Shown here piece by piece: positions 36,431-47,525 of a DNA stretch of 64,000 bases (position 1 is its first letter; each line of letters starts with the position of its first letter). The DNA comes from Letharia columbiana (taxonomy: Eukaryota; Ascomycota; Lecanoromycetes; Lecanorales; Parmeliaceae). Location of the stretch: assembly GCF_014066305.1 (NCBI RefSeq), contig NW_023501041.1, positions 620,001 to 684,000 on the forward strand, in the 5' to 3' direction. A program made the position numbers and the translations under genes. The notes beneath the pieces were generated by a model, which was not told the DNA's origin, did no database searches, and worked only from the letters and a program-made list of their open reading frames with translations.

Positions 36431-37506
36431 TGTTTTTTGAGGGGAGGCGGAGGGATTAGTTCCTTGGAGAGGAAGAGGGAGGGAGGGAGGGACGGTAGGA
36501 ATGAAGACGTTAATAACCACGACACGTTGAAAGTTTCGGCGTTGAAACAGAAAACGAAGGATCGTTAAAGTTCGGCCGTTGTCGACCACAACCAACAGGC
36601 GTCCGCCCCGGACGGTTAAGCCAACCAACGAACATTTTCCGGGCATGAAAGCACCGGGGGAATTCGAACCAACGGCTGTCCCCGGTTAAGAACTTTAAAA
36701 ACCTGAGGCTAATGGCGCTGCCAGAAAATAAGAAAGCACCGCAACACCACTGTACCAGCGCCATTAGGAATCGAACCTGATACGAACTATGTAGATACCC
36801 TCCTCAACAGTTGTTTCATAATCTAAGCGACAAGGGTCCGAAAAGACATACTTTATATCCCAAGCGACGCCAAGCAGCCGCGGCGTTCGCTCCCCGTCAT
36901 CTGAAACGCCGGACAATCCCAGCAAAATGTCAAATCGTCCACTCCATGTGCCCATAAAAAGGGGGCAACTTATGATTTCCGTCCTCGGGCTTCTCTTTTT
37001 CCTTCGATCTGGCTGAGCGAGTCGCTGAAGAGCTGGGCTCATTCATGGATGGTGTGAGGATTGAATAGAGTGAATGGGATTGGAGAAGGAAGGGTTGGAA
37101 CTATGCTGTAGGGGGAGGGGGCACGTTGCGCGTTTCCATATGAAGACGGGGTTTTGTGTGTGACGGTTGGGTGACCGGCGCGTGGTGCTGCGGCGTGGTG
37201 TTGTGGGAAGCGGTCATGGGGATGAGAACGAGAGCGAGGGGGGAGAGGGAGAGGATTTAGGAGACGAGATAGATGATCGGGGAAGGATTGGAGGGTGATG
37301 GGGAAGAAGGGAAGAAGGAAAAGGAAGTAGATGGGTCCTGGTAGATCTATCATAGGATAATTGACCGGGACCGATTCAAGCTTCACGAGTGAGGACACTC
37401 GTCCTGATTTTGGTCTGGTGGTAGAAAAAGTCACAAGGCAGAGTCTGTACATTGTCTTAATCTGACAATATGCTGATACGAGAGGGATTGTCAGCGCTTT
37501 GGGCAA
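36431..37506. other. Intergenic, 1.08 kb
   Basis: Contains an inverted repeat with 12-bp arms (36,709-36,720 and 36,756-36,767; ctaatggcgctg/cagcgccattag) and two tRNA B-box-like motifs (ggttcgaattcc and ggttcgattcc on the minus strand) that do not fold into a tRNA. Open frames here show no recognisable protein. Confidence 0.5.
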
Positions 37507-38278
37507 TTATCCCCATGGGACGACGAGGACAAAAGCGCAGAGCACTACCACTGCCATTTTGAAATCGTCTCTTGCTTTCACAGCAGCCCCCACGGATGAC
37601 TGAGTGCTACCGGTCGGCATTGGTCCCGCTGCTGTCCCGGTCGCAGCGGTAGATGTATTCGCAACGGCCTGAGTGCTCGGAAAAATGATCCGCCCATACT
37701 GTTCCGTCACCGACTGGCCGCCAACAGCAAAGACAGACTGCAAAGGCTGGACTGTCGGTATCGTGAACGTGCTCGCGGTATTGACTATCGACCCGAACGA
37801 GCCAAGCGATACTGGCGTCCCGGAAACCGTCACCGCTGGCCCATTGTTGGAGGTTGTGGTGCCTGCAATGGCTACGCCTGCAGGTCCAGCGGCAATGACC
37901 TGGCCAGCGACGGTGTAAATCGGAGGTAGCGAACGGCATGGTGGTGGTGCCCATGATCAGGGCGGTGCAGCCGAAGGAGACGGGCGTGCCGGCGATGAGT
38001 GTGCCGGGAGCATTGCGTGTCAGAGTTGCATCTCCGATGACGACTTGTGTTGGGATTACGGTTACCGTGGTGGCTCCTGCCGTGGCCGTAGGATATTGTG
38101 GAGCGGGAGTGATATCTCGGGGTATTTAATTCTTGGGTTGGAAGCAAGGCGTAAGCCAGAAAACAGGAACGGGGGGCTTACTACCTTGACTTAACGTGGA
38201 TTCGAACGTAATTGAAATGTTGGTAAATGCAGAACCGGCGGCGGAACACAAGATAGACAACGTGATAATGCATTTCAT
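37507..38278 (-). pseudogene. GPI-anchored cell-surface protein, frameshifted
   Basis: Exon 1 is 38,185-38,278, starting at the ATG of MKCIITLSILCSAAGSAF, a signal peptide. A 69-bp intron (38,116-38,184) joins it to ITPAPQYPTATAGATTVTVI. The frame then reads GTPVSFGCTALIMGTTT and breaks at about 37,918-37,945. The next frame resumes with IYTVAGQVIAAGPAG, VAIAGTTTSNNGPAVTVSG and ends in a typical GPI signal (small residues, then MAVVVLCAFVLVV). The shift equals one extra or two missing bases. Repeats of the type GTP-(V/I)-S-x-G and a Ser/Thr-rich stalk are common in fungal wall or adhesin-like proteins. It is either a recent pseudogene or a sequencing error, since the rest is well preserved. 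Confidence 0.65.
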
Positions 38279-39625
38279 CTTAGAGCCTAAATGAGGATGG
38301 TGACCCAAAATAGATGAAAGGGAATGATCTTGATTCTCGTCAATCGAGTAGGCAAGAAGAGAGCGTTGTCCTATGTAAGGAGAGGTTTAACAAGTAACGA
38401 CCTTGGACTGGACAGCTCGAAGCGTGCAAAGATTGCGAGTATGCAAATGCCATCATGGCTTTATAGTATCGGAGACGTTCGGAGTCTGTAAGATGTCATC
38501 ATAAACTTGTATAGTGGCGCCGGCGATGTTCGGTCATCCTCATGGTAGTCGGCTAGTCACACGAACCAATAACTCACCTTGCGGCTGTTCGCCCAAGATG
38601 TTTCTGATCCTAGAATTTCATTCCCAATATAAAGCAGGGGTTGGAGACTCTGCTCTATCAACAAAGGGCATTTTTACATGCGTCTTGAGTCTCACCTCTA
38701 AAGAGCTCTTTTTACCCGTCTGGCTATGTGAAAATAGTTCTTTGGAAACGTTGCCGAATGTTGTGCAACTCCGTCAGTGACCTTGGTCATATCTGCCATC
38801 CTGACCAGGTCGTTGTTCGAAGCGCTATTTATTATCGATCGATCAATATGGTAACACTAGAGCAACAAAAGTCTCCCGAGTTCAGAAGTGCGCGATCAAC
38901 TCGTTTCGAGCCTCCCTCGATGAGGAGAACAAGAATTGCTGAGACGGAGGAAAAACGTATCCTGTGGTGATGCTTTTCGGATATTAGCAACCTGGAGAGT
39001 ATGTCCGAGAGCTTAGTCAGCCGAGGGAGCAAAATTCTGTAGACGATTTTCGATTCTAAAGCAAATGGCCAACGAGTTCGAGATTACCACGATGCTGCTA
39101 TTTGTCTCATGTGGAATTGTTCGACGCTAGATCTTCTGGATGCTTATGCCATATGAGCTTGGGTCCTCCAATTTTCCGTGAACAGCATGTGAGTGACATC
39201 CTCTTATCTTGCGAACCTTACTCGATGCGGCCCTTGGTTCTATGCCACCTCATGTTTACTGCAAAGCTCCCATAGCCTTGCAGACTACTTATGGTTAGGG
39301 GGGTAATTCTCGAATGTTGTGAGAACCTTGGGTTGACTAAGCAAAGCACACAAGTCTCTCGCTCGCGTCTCACTCATCAATCGCTTGGGACTTGTTTTGC
39401 CAGTACCAACTGATACACTCTTCATTCGATCTGCCTCTAATCTCATCCCCTGTTTCCGGCTCGCTGCATGTTTGTCGAACCATTCATATCAAACAACGTT
39501 TGATCATCATTCTTTCTCCCTATGACTAGTCCATACTTGAAATGCTTCACCAAACCTATGTCTCAAAGACACCTGAGATTTTCGCCTCATCTTTGCAGAC
39601 ATAATTCTGCCCAATCAGATCTTAA
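38279..39625. other. Intergenic, 1.35 kb
   Basis: Divergent promoter region for the GPI-protein gene (minus) and the kelch-like gene (plus). Nothing else was recognised. Confidence 0.5.
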
Positions 39626-40653
39626 ATGAACCTGTCTGATAGCTTTGCTTTATCTAGAGCCATACTCCGTGCCATCATGGCCTCAGAGACAGACGAAGAT
39701 GGCGTTACAAGTCCCTCTAAAACAGAAATCAGTGACCCGCTCGAGGGCTACCGTCAAGAAGAAGCGAGCGACATGTTTCGAATCACCTGCGAACAATATG
39801 TCACTGACCGAGAAGCCAACACAAAGGGAACAGCCAATCCATCTGTCATGAACAAACCGTTCTGGATGTTCCAGGTTGGCCCAGGAGGGTTCCCCGCGTG
39901 GAATGCTCGAACAACTTTTGGAAATGCGGAAGACCCTTTTGCAGACTTTGAAGACCCGGTATGGTGCTTTACCCGGTATGGCGCGACGCGCACAAAGCTT
40001 CCTGATGGTCGCGTCGTCTGCATAGCTGGGGAGCATGAGGATGGCTACGATCCAGATTTCTGTATATACAACGGTAAGCCCTTTCCACGCGCCATTAACA
40101 GGCAACAAGTGAGAGCGTGTTTCAAAATTACCTCATGGATCTGGTTCCTGCAGCTCCCAGTGGCCCCATCCACTGACTAAATGGCAGATGTGGTAGTCTT
40201 CGACGCGCTGCAGAAAACTGATCCGCCTCCCCTGCTCACCCCAGAGTGCATCAAGATTTACGGGTAGGTCCCGCTGCTAGATTGGCCTACGCATGTGATG
40301 GTTATGTCTTGACGTTCATTTACCTCGATAGGTACCCAGTCGAAATTTTCCCACCAACAGACTTCCACACGTCCACATACTCCGTAGACCCCACAACCGG
40401 AAAGGAGTCTATCATCATCGTTGGCGGACTTGGTTACACTGGCCAGGCCTCTCGGTCTCAGACCGACGTCTACCAGCTTGACCTGACTGACTTCAGCATA
40501 CAACGACTGATCACGTCTGGTGTGGGTCCTACTGGAGGAACCAGCAAGCACACAGCAGAGCTTATTGGTGGGGAAGGGCAAGCTGCAATCAAAATAATGA
40601 CAGCAGAAAGCAAGATGTTCACGCTGCGCATCCACGACATGAGATGGATCTGA
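39626..40653 (+). CDS. Kelch-like conserved hypothetical protein (281 aa)
   Basis: Exons are 39,626-40,073, 40,188-40,263 and 40,332-40,653. The introns are gtaagc..cag (40,074-40,187) and gtaggt..tag (40,264-40,331), and both keep frame (CIYN-DVVVFDALQ and KIYG-YPVEIFPPTDF). The ATG at 39,677 (MASETDEDG) is an alternative start with a better context. The C-terminal third reads like kelch blades (SIIIVGGLGY, then TDVYQLDLTDFSIQRL, GPTGGTSKHTAELI), with a preceding segment WCFTRYGATRTKLPDGRVVC of the same flavour. Kelch beta-propellers bind partner proteins. This one is short, with few blades, and its role is unknown. Confidence 0.8.
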
Positions 40654-40986
40654 CGTGCACCCAAAAAGCCGATCTAATATCCTACTTTGCGCCTCAGCTC
40701 CTCAATCATGCGATGGTCGGGATAGTACATTCAACGGATATGGTGGTGAATCATGCAGAGAAGGAAAAGCGTTTATCCATCGGTAGCGAATGGCGCGGAA
40801 TAAGTCCTAAGGGACAATCACCGCTCTGACTATCAAGCAGCGCCAGCAACTTTCTCATATTGCTTCAAATTCATACATAGCTGAAAAAGAAAGCCAAAAA
40901 AACCCCCACAAAGCACTTAAATTTCCATTTGAGCAACACTTATGCAAATCGGAGCCCACGCCTTCGGTCCCGAGCAGCGATTGATA
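40654..40986. other. Convergent intergenic region
   Basis: Short spacer between convergent genes. Nothing was recognised. Confidence 0.5.
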
Positions 40987-42129
40987 TCAAAGATGACTAG
41001 TCGGATCATCCTCTGCTCCAGGGATAAACAGTCCCTGCGCCTTGATTTCCCTCCAGCCCAGCTTCTCAAACATCTCACGCAACTTACGACTGTATTTATG
41101 CTCATCCATAGACCTCCCATCCTGCACATACTCAGCACCTTTTCCCCTCCTGACTCTCACCTCAATCGAAGGCCGCACCGGCCCAACATCCGACTCACCA
41201 TCCCCTTGCCGCTCAATCGATAGCACCGGCTCACCATTCCCTTCAAAACAACCTTGCCCCGCCGGATCCTCCACCTCCGCATTGTAATCCCCTTCGACTT
41301 TCCTCCATACCCCGCCCTCCCTACGCGACCACATCTCAACCCTCGCCCCAGACTCCTCCCCATCCCTCTCTTTAACCATCCTATCCCACGCCCCCGGCTG
41401 CTTATCGCGACCATTCGTCTCCCTCGTCACGGCCCCATCCGCCGCGCGACTCTCAAAGACGACGGCATCCAACCAGCGATCACTTGCACTCTCGAACACC
41501 AGCTCCTTCCACCCTTGACCCTCTTTGATCATTCCTTCCAGATCATAATACGTAGCGTTATGCCCCCACCCATCCTCACACACATCCTCGCCATGATACG
41601 CATCCGTCACTTCCAACGTGTCAAGCCGCAACCCCTGGAACAAGGGCAGCAAGCTGGGAAAGAGGTGCGTGTGGTAGCACGAGTCGTCGTCGGAGGGGTA
41701 TACAGGTAGCGGTAAGCCGCGGAGCGAGATGTGGCGGAGCTGGGCGAGGGAGGCCGGGGTCAGGGTGGTCAGGTGGTCGACGAGGTGCTCGGTGGTGAGG
41801 AGGTTGTAGGTGGCGTTGGGGCGGAGGGAGGGGAGGGCTTCGGTGTGGATTCCGTGGGAGGTGGAGAGGAGGGGTGGGGGGGTGAAGGTGGGGTAGGTGA
41901 TGGTGGTGGCGCGGAAGTGGGAGGCGTAGATCTGGTTGCGGATTTCGAGGGGGAGGGCGAGGAAGCGGGTGAAGGACTGGGGGGGTGTTAGCTTGCTGGG
42001 CTTGTAGATTCGACCCATGGCGGGAGGAGGGGACTGCGATACCATTGTAGGAGGCTGAGAGGTGCGGCCGGTATTGAGTTGATGAACGGTACCAATGGGT
42101 CCAGATTGGAAACTCCAGTCAATGGCCAT
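40987..42129 (-). CDS. 2EXR / F-box-like domain protein (380 aa)
   Basis: Single exon from the ATG at 42,129. Residues ~55-67 read FLALPLEIRNQIY, the LPxEIRxxIY signature of the fungal 2EXR/F-box-like family. A leucine-rich segment (LTPASLAQLRHISLRGLPLP) follows, then a module with WKELVFESASDRWLDAVVFE. The C-terminal third is charged and probably flexible until a final helix (KYSRKLREMFEKLGW). Members are expanded in filamentous ascomycetes and their functions are mostly unknown. Involvement in ubiquitin ligase complexes is only an extrapolation from F-box proteins. Confidence 0.85.
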   Translation of the reverse strand: MAIDWSFQSGPIGTVHQLNTGRTSQPPTMVSQSPPPAMGRIYKPSKLTPPQSFTRFLALPLEIRNQIYASHFRATTITYPTFTPPPLLSTSHGIHTEALPSLRPNATYNLLTTEHLVDHLTTLTPASLAQLRHISLRGLPLPVYPSDDDSCYHTHLFPSLLPLFQGLRLDTLEVTDAYHGEDVCEDGWGHNATYYDLEGMIKEGQGWKELVFESASDRWLDAVVFESRAADGAVTRETNGRDKQPGAWDRMVKERDGEESGARVEMWSRREGGVWRKVEGDYNAEVEDPAGQGCFEGNGEPVLSIERQGDGESDVGPVRPSIEVRVRRGKGAEYVQDGRSMDEHKYSRKLREMFEKLGWREIKAQGLFIPGAEDDPTSHL

Positions 42130-42630
42130 TGACCGATATCACCCAGATAGACGAGGTACGGAGGTCGGCTCAGGACAGCGCTAGCGGCAGCCCTACCCCT
42201 GTTATCGGAAGGCGGCCCTGAAGTTTCTTAGATTTTAGGGACTTCCAGGTGGGGCTTGAGCCCCAAGCCGGGCACCGACCAGGGGCAATTCCGAGGACCT
42301 TTGGTGACCTCTGTAGAAACCACAGAATCTACGGCATAGCTAGAGATCATGTACAGAAGTTGTGCTTGTCGGAGGGTTCTACTTCGCAAAGCCTTCCTTC
42401 AATTTCCCATTGTGATTCGCTAAATCAACAAGAAATCCACGAATCGAAGATCAATGTACGAAAGAAAGCGACGTCCTCCCAGCCTGCTCAGGTGACAGCC
42501 ACCTTCAACTCTTTGAGCTTCTCTCAGACCGCAAAGAACGCCTGGCAGGGATTGCTTTCTACCAAAGCACGACCGAAAGCCTGCTGCTGAAGCAGCATCT
42601 TGACCGATATTCCAACCAACAGGTTGATGC
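42130..42630. other. Intergenic, nothing recognised
   Basis: About 500 bp between two minus-strand genes. No feature was recognised. Confidence 0.5.
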
Positions 42631-44415
42631 CTATTTAATTCTTGATCTTCCATTGAAATTAGTCAGATCATCACTGAGAGGAGTGACAATGTCATCGAAG
42701 ACTTTCTGCTGCAATTGTTCATTGTCAGGGCTCATGTCCCGCACATCGAATGGCTGATACAAACACCTCCAGACTGCGTCACCGTATCGAGTTCCCATTT
42801 CACTATAAACAGAACTACACAATCTGTGTGCGGTCTTCAATTCCGTGGTTGACTCGTTCGCATCTCCATCTTCTGGAACGTGCATTTCTGTTAGTGTTTT
42901 CCCGAAGCAGAGCTCGATCAGCGTCAGACCCAGAGCATAGAGAACTTCGCTGCGGATCATAAAGGTTCCACAGAAAAGCGAGTCAAAAGAGCCAGAAATG
43001 TTACTATCGGTCATGCAGAGCTTCCATGTCAGGTAAGGATACGGGTAGCTTGGATGACTGGCATCGTTGCTCTTCTCATGGAAAAATATGTCTTTGCTCC
43101 TCCACTGTGATTTGAGCCATGACGTTCCGTCTAGCTGAAGGACACTTGATGCAAGCGTCACTGCTATTCGAAGACGGTCACTTCTCAAAAGTGGGGCGCT
43201 GGATGATCCATGCCCAGAGCAGCTCAGAAGATCACCGAGCGACTTTGATCGGCTCTCGGGACCAATCGTGGTGTTAGCTCGATATACGTAGTGCTTGTGC
43301 GTGTCGTCCTCTTCATCCACAAGGAAACCCATTGGCTTTTTTGAGTCGTGTCTCGCGCACAATGTGCTACACATGTCATGAATTAACCCGCAGTCATACT
43401 CAGTTGCAGGCTCTTGTGAAGAGCTCGCCGTTGGGATGGAAGCTGCGTCTGTTCCGAACCTCACGCCCCTAGTCGAAATTTGCGGCCCAACGCTGATGGC
43501 GTCAGGAACTTTCTTATCCAGTGATGGTATGACCTCAACTTCCTGCCACTGGGAGGTCGTCCGCGGACTGTCTCTTTCCTGGATGGTGGACAACAAGATC
43601 CGAAACCTCATTTTCGGTGCAGTGTCTGCATTTACTGCTTCGAGTACCTCAGGCCGTGACTCTAGTCGCAGGCTGGCCATATGGAGCATCTTGCAGCTAC
43701 ATTTCCAGGCTTTGCCGGTAATGAAGACGTGATAGAGGCTTGTGGCATGCTTTCTTACGAGCTTCAACTCAGCTAATGGACGCCGTGACCGGCGCTTTTT
43801 TCGGTGTGGCTCCAGGTAGATGTTTTGATGCGTAATGTCTCGAAGGTCCTTATTAGCTTTGTCAATCATATCTAGGGCTTCCTTGTGGATGTTTTTCGAT
43901 AAGGTGACTTTAATCCTTTTCATCTCACGCTCCACTCTCGAGGAATCATCCGGGAGAACCTGTTGGAAAACCCCCATATTTAGCCGCCGGTGGCGTTGAC
44001 GGATGGAGCGAGACTTGGTACCAACCTTGCCTGAGGTGTCGACTCCCAGCTTCTCGCACATTGTACACAGAGCCTTCACCATCTTGTTCGAAGTGTGCAG
44101 ATACACTTCATAAGAACGGCCTAACCGTTGTCTCAGCTTTTCCTCATACTCCGGCCTCTTCCAGATAGCTCCTTTGGGCTGGGCCATCAAGTCTGTGATC
44201 TCATCTTCGGATTGGACAATGTCTGTTAGCAATTGTTCCAACGTGTCCTGATAATACACCCCTTGGGTCCCCATAATGTCGGCACATTCTTGATGTCTGG
44301 CGCGATATCGTCGCCAATGTTTGATGGTTTGGACACCATCTACAAAGCGGACCAGCCCATCTACCAGAATTGGAAATACTGCGAGTGCGATGCCTGCCAC
44401 TTCGAAGCCACTCAT
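42631..44415 (-). CDS. HeLo-like / DUF7580 domain protein (594 aa)
   Basis: Starts at an ATG (MSGFEVAGIALAVFPILVDG), the N-terminal helix typical of fungal HeLo-like/prion-inhibition-type proteins, followed by a helical bundle rich in R and E to about residue 200. The C-terminal part from about residue 415 (LRIAVTLASSVLQLDGTSWL, later RSEVLYALGLTLIELCFGKTL) matches the DUF7580 C-terminus, which looks like a degenerate kinase-like or incompatibility-associated module. Such proteins occur beside NLR and heterokaryon incompatibility loci, so a non-self recognition role is plausible but inferred. It is divergently paired with the TPR pseudogene at 45,055, with a MITE between them. No lesions are seen. 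Confidence 0.85.
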   Translation of the reverse strand: MSGFEVAGIALAVFPILVDGLVRFVDGVQTIKHWRRYRARHQECADIMGTQGVYYQDTLEQLLTDIVQSEDEITDLMAQPKGAIWKRPEYEEKLRQRLGRSYEVYLHTSNKMVKALCTMCEKLGVDTSGKVGTKSRSIRQRHRRLNMGVFQQVLPDDSSRVEREMKRIKVTLSKNIHKEALDMIDKANKDLRDITHQNIYLEPHRKKRRSRRPLAELKLVRKHATSLYHVFITGKAWKCSCKMLHMASLRLESRPEVLEAVNADTAPKMRFRILLSTIQERDSPRTTSQWQEVEVIPSLDKKVPDAISVGPQISTRGVRFGTDAASIPTASSSQEPATEYDCGLIHDMCSTLCARHDSKKPMGFLVDEEDDTHKHYVYRANTTIGPESRSKSLGDLLSCSGHGSSSAPLLRSDRLRIAVTLASSVLQLDGTSWLKSQWRSKDIFFHEKSNDASHPSYPYPYLTWKLCMTDSNISGSFDSLFCGTFMIRSEVLYALGLTLIELCFGKTLTEMHVPEDGDANESTTELKTAHRLCSSVYSEMGTRYGDAVWRCLYQPFDVRDMSPDNEQLQQKVFDDIVTPLSDDLTNFNGRSRIK

Positions 44416-44660
44416 AGCTATTGGAAGTTGCTTTGCTACAAGATACTGTTGTTTGTACGGAGTAAAGGTAAGGAATCTTACTCGGAGCTAATTTTAGGGA
44501 GGCTTGGCGTACGTGAGAAAAGCGCTTCCTCGAAACCAGTGATTGGCGGTAGTATATGCAGGTGTGAGGGAGTAAATCAAGCGGTACAACTTTAGCCTAC
44601 CAACCTCAGCTCTTCGACAGAGACATGCGTATTGCTGTTGACGCAACGTATAATTACAAG

Positions 44661-44987
44661 TAGGGAGGTTTAGCAACAATAATTAAAAGAAATAATTAAA
44701 ACGAAATACGCATTAAGTACCACAGCTAAAATTCTCACTGCCAGGCTTGGCACAGACTTGGCAAAAAAAATTACTTAAGAAGGTAGTTTTTCGGGTGGCT
44801 TTTAAACCAGTGATTTATATTTTAAATCACTGATTTAAAGCAAATTCGATAACTTTTCAACTTCTTAATTATATATCATCATTAAAAGCGATTATAAAAT
44901 TGCGCTTTTTTTATATTATCTTCTAGATATATCAATATATAATTTACGAAAATTATTCCTTTTAATTATCGTTGCTAAACCTCCCTA
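44661..44987. mobile_element. Tc1/mariner-type MITE, 327 bp
   Basis: The left end tagggaggtttagcaaca and the right end, read on the opposite strand, tagggaggtttagcaacg agree over about 29 bp with one mismatch (terminal inverted repeats). TA dinucleotides at both tips are consistent with a TA target duplication. The interior is AT-rich, non-coding, and holds a 15-bp inverted repeat (ccagtgattta..taaatcactg). It lies 246 bp upstream of the DUF7580 gene and 68 bp upstream of the TPR pseudogene, so it sits in both promoters. No transposase is present in the window. Confidence 0.9.
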
Positions 44988-45054
44988 CTAGTACCGTTTC
45001 CTGCATCAACAGCGCGCTGCAGAGTGATCGTTCTGGTCTTTTGCAACCCAAGCC

Positions 45055-47525
45055 ATGACTGCCTCAATTTCATCAGCCATCATTGCTTGTTTGAAGTCGT
45101 TCAACGACTTCATCCAGGAGATCAGACTTCTTCAGAATGCGAGTGTAGCAGGACTTGATATTGGTACCTGGGATGACGAATTGGGCCGCCTACGTATATG
45201 GGCTGCGAACATCGGCGCTCACCAGACCGGTCAATCGTCTCTAGATTTCCGGCTCAGAGATGCATCGCACGTCCGCGAGCAGATCGTAAAGCTTCTTCAG
45301 GGCTTACTCCGGAAACTTCAGGACGCGAGGGATGTGCTGGCCGAGGATGAAGAGAGCGAGGATGAAGGAGATGCAGATGATTTCATGGATGAGGAGGACC
45401 CCAAGACAGAAATCCAGGAGCTCCAAGCAAGTCTTGCGACTACCCTCGACTGTCTTTTTCAGATGTCAATGCTGGTTCGAAAGCCAGCGCAGCACGATGT
45501 GCATCTAGGATCAAAACGCGCTGACGTTGCCGCGTTTGAGCCATTCGACTACAACCACGTCAGGGAGAAATACCCTAGGGCGGACGATGCACTCGTGAAA
45601 CGCCTTGGGAAAGCTATCACTCGTAGGCGCAAATATCTGAGATACCGCGAAAGGCATGCTATCAAACTCAGGCAAGGCATTGACGATTTCGATCCGGGGG
45701 CTCGCGAGTTTCAGGATGTCTACGAGGGCGAAACCAGGAAAGAAGGCACTACAAGCTTCATGTCCGATACTGTCGCTACAGATTTTCAACATCCGAATAT
45801 TGACTTTGACGACAACACCTCGGAAACGGGTATATCACAAACCTCCTATGCGCCAACCCTACTCAGTGGAGGGAATATCGCTATTCCTCCGCCTCCTAAA
45901 AGTTCTTTGGGAGGAAATCCCTTTGAGTGCCCTTATTGCTTCTATCTCGTTACTGTTCATGGAACTCGCTCATGGAACAAGCATGTCTTCCAAGATCTAC
46001 AGCCATATATCTGCATAGCCCCAACATGCGCGACTCCGGACAAGCTGTACACGACAAGACATGAATGGATACACCACTCAGATATGGTTCATCCAGCAGT
46101 GACGATGGATGATGGCACACCAAAAGAAGGTCAGGGGTTTGCCGCCTGTCCTTTGTGCATGGAAGAAATCGAACCAGGGAAGCAATACCATCGTCACCTT
46201 GCTCGTCATTTACAGGAACTTGCTCTATTCATTCTGCCTGGCGGTGAGGAAAACTCTGACGTTAGCGAGGACCAGGATGCTGAGTCGAGTTCAAGCGCCG
46301 AGAGCGTCGACCTCGCGGCATCTCATGATAGGTCGGAGTCGCCAGATGGTCTACCGGATTCTCCGGTCGAGCACCCGGCTGCAATCGAGAAATTTCTCTC
46401 TCCGTTTTCGACGCAAGAGCTGAATGAGAAGGAGGAGAATTTTCGAATGCAAATTACGGAGAGCCGAAGGCTACTAGGAGAAGACCATCCGGAAACGCTG
46501 ACCAGCATGCACAATCTGGCATGGATATATCAAGGATAAGAACGGTGGGAAGAGGCGGAGGGCTTAGAAATGAGAGTGCTAGAAACCAGACAAAGACTAC
46601 TAGGAGCAGACCATCCAGACACGATGATCAGCATGAGCCATCTGGCAATCATGTATCGACTACAAGGAAAGTTAGTACAGGCGGAGAACTTGGAAACGAT
46701 AGTGCTAGAAACGAGAGAAAGACTACTGAGAGCAGACCATCCAGACACGCTGACCAGTATGAGCAATCTGGCATCGACATATCAACGACAAGGAAAGTTA
46801 GCACAGGCGGAGGACTTGGAAACGAGAGTGCTAGAAACGAGAGAAAGAATACTAGGAGTAGATCATCCAGACACGCTGAACAGTATGAGCAGTCTGGCAT
46901 CGGCATATCAACGATAAAGAAAGTTAATATAGGCGGAGAAATTATATAAATAAGCATTGATCGAAGGAACGAAACTATTGGGCCCCAACTATAAATTTAC
47001 CCTTGATGTCTCTCACAACTTGGGCAGTCTTTATTATCTTTAAGAGAAGCTGATAGAGGCCGAGAAGATGTACCAGCGGGCACTGGAGGGAAGAGAGAAA
47101 TCATTCGGCCGGGATTATGTTGACACACTCGATACTGTCAATAGCTTAGGCAGTCTCTATGTTAAACAGGGCAGGATGGCAGAAGGCGAAAAGATGTACC
47201 AGCGGGCACTGGAGGGAAGAGAGAAATTTTTTGGCCGGGACCATGTTGACACACTCGATACTGTCAACAGCTTAGGCAGTCTCTATGTTAAACAGGGCAG
47301 GATGGCAGAAGGCGAAAAGATGTATCAGCGGGCAGTGGAGGGAAGAGAGAAATTATCTCGCCGTGATCATGTTCACAAAATTGCGCAGGCTTTTACAGCA
47401 AACAGGGCAAGCTAGCAGAGGCGGAGAAGATGAGTCAATGGCTACGGGACATGAGAGAAGCTGTTAGACCCATGTCATTCAATGACCAAATTGATCGGTC
47501 GCAGGCCACAATCAAGGCCTTTTGA
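45055..47525 (+). pseudogene. C2H2 zinc-finger / TPR receptor-like gene, RIP-broken
   Basis: An intact 494-codon frame from the ATG at 45,055 gives a helical N-terminus (TASISSAIIACLKSFNDFI), an acidic linker, then C2H2-like motifs (CPYC near residue 291, HEWIHHSDMVH, CPLC near 364 with H..H). From about residue 460 begin 42-residue kinesin-light-chain-type TPRs (RRLLGEDHPETLTSMHNLA), seven in all with a 126-bp period. In the same frame the repeats are interrupted by stops at 46,537 (TAA), 46,915 (TAA), 46,930 (TAG), 46,951 (TAA) and 47,041 (TAA). By comparison with intact repeats (YQRQGKLAQAE) each stands where a CAA or CAG glutamine codon is expected. A one-base frame change follows near 47,380, and the last repeat ends at TGA 47,523-47,525. 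The family resembles fungal TPR-containing NLR-like proteins, but no NTPase domain is present. A truncated 494-aa product remains possible. Confidence 0.85.

Noticed and set aside
36640..36790. Possible tRNA gene on the minus strand
   Set aside because: B-box-like motifs are present but no acceptor stem or full cloverleaf can be drawn for either.
37039..37506. 155-codon frame directly after the GPI-protein gene
   Set aside because: Begins right after the stop codon and has no family signature; probably 3' UTR.
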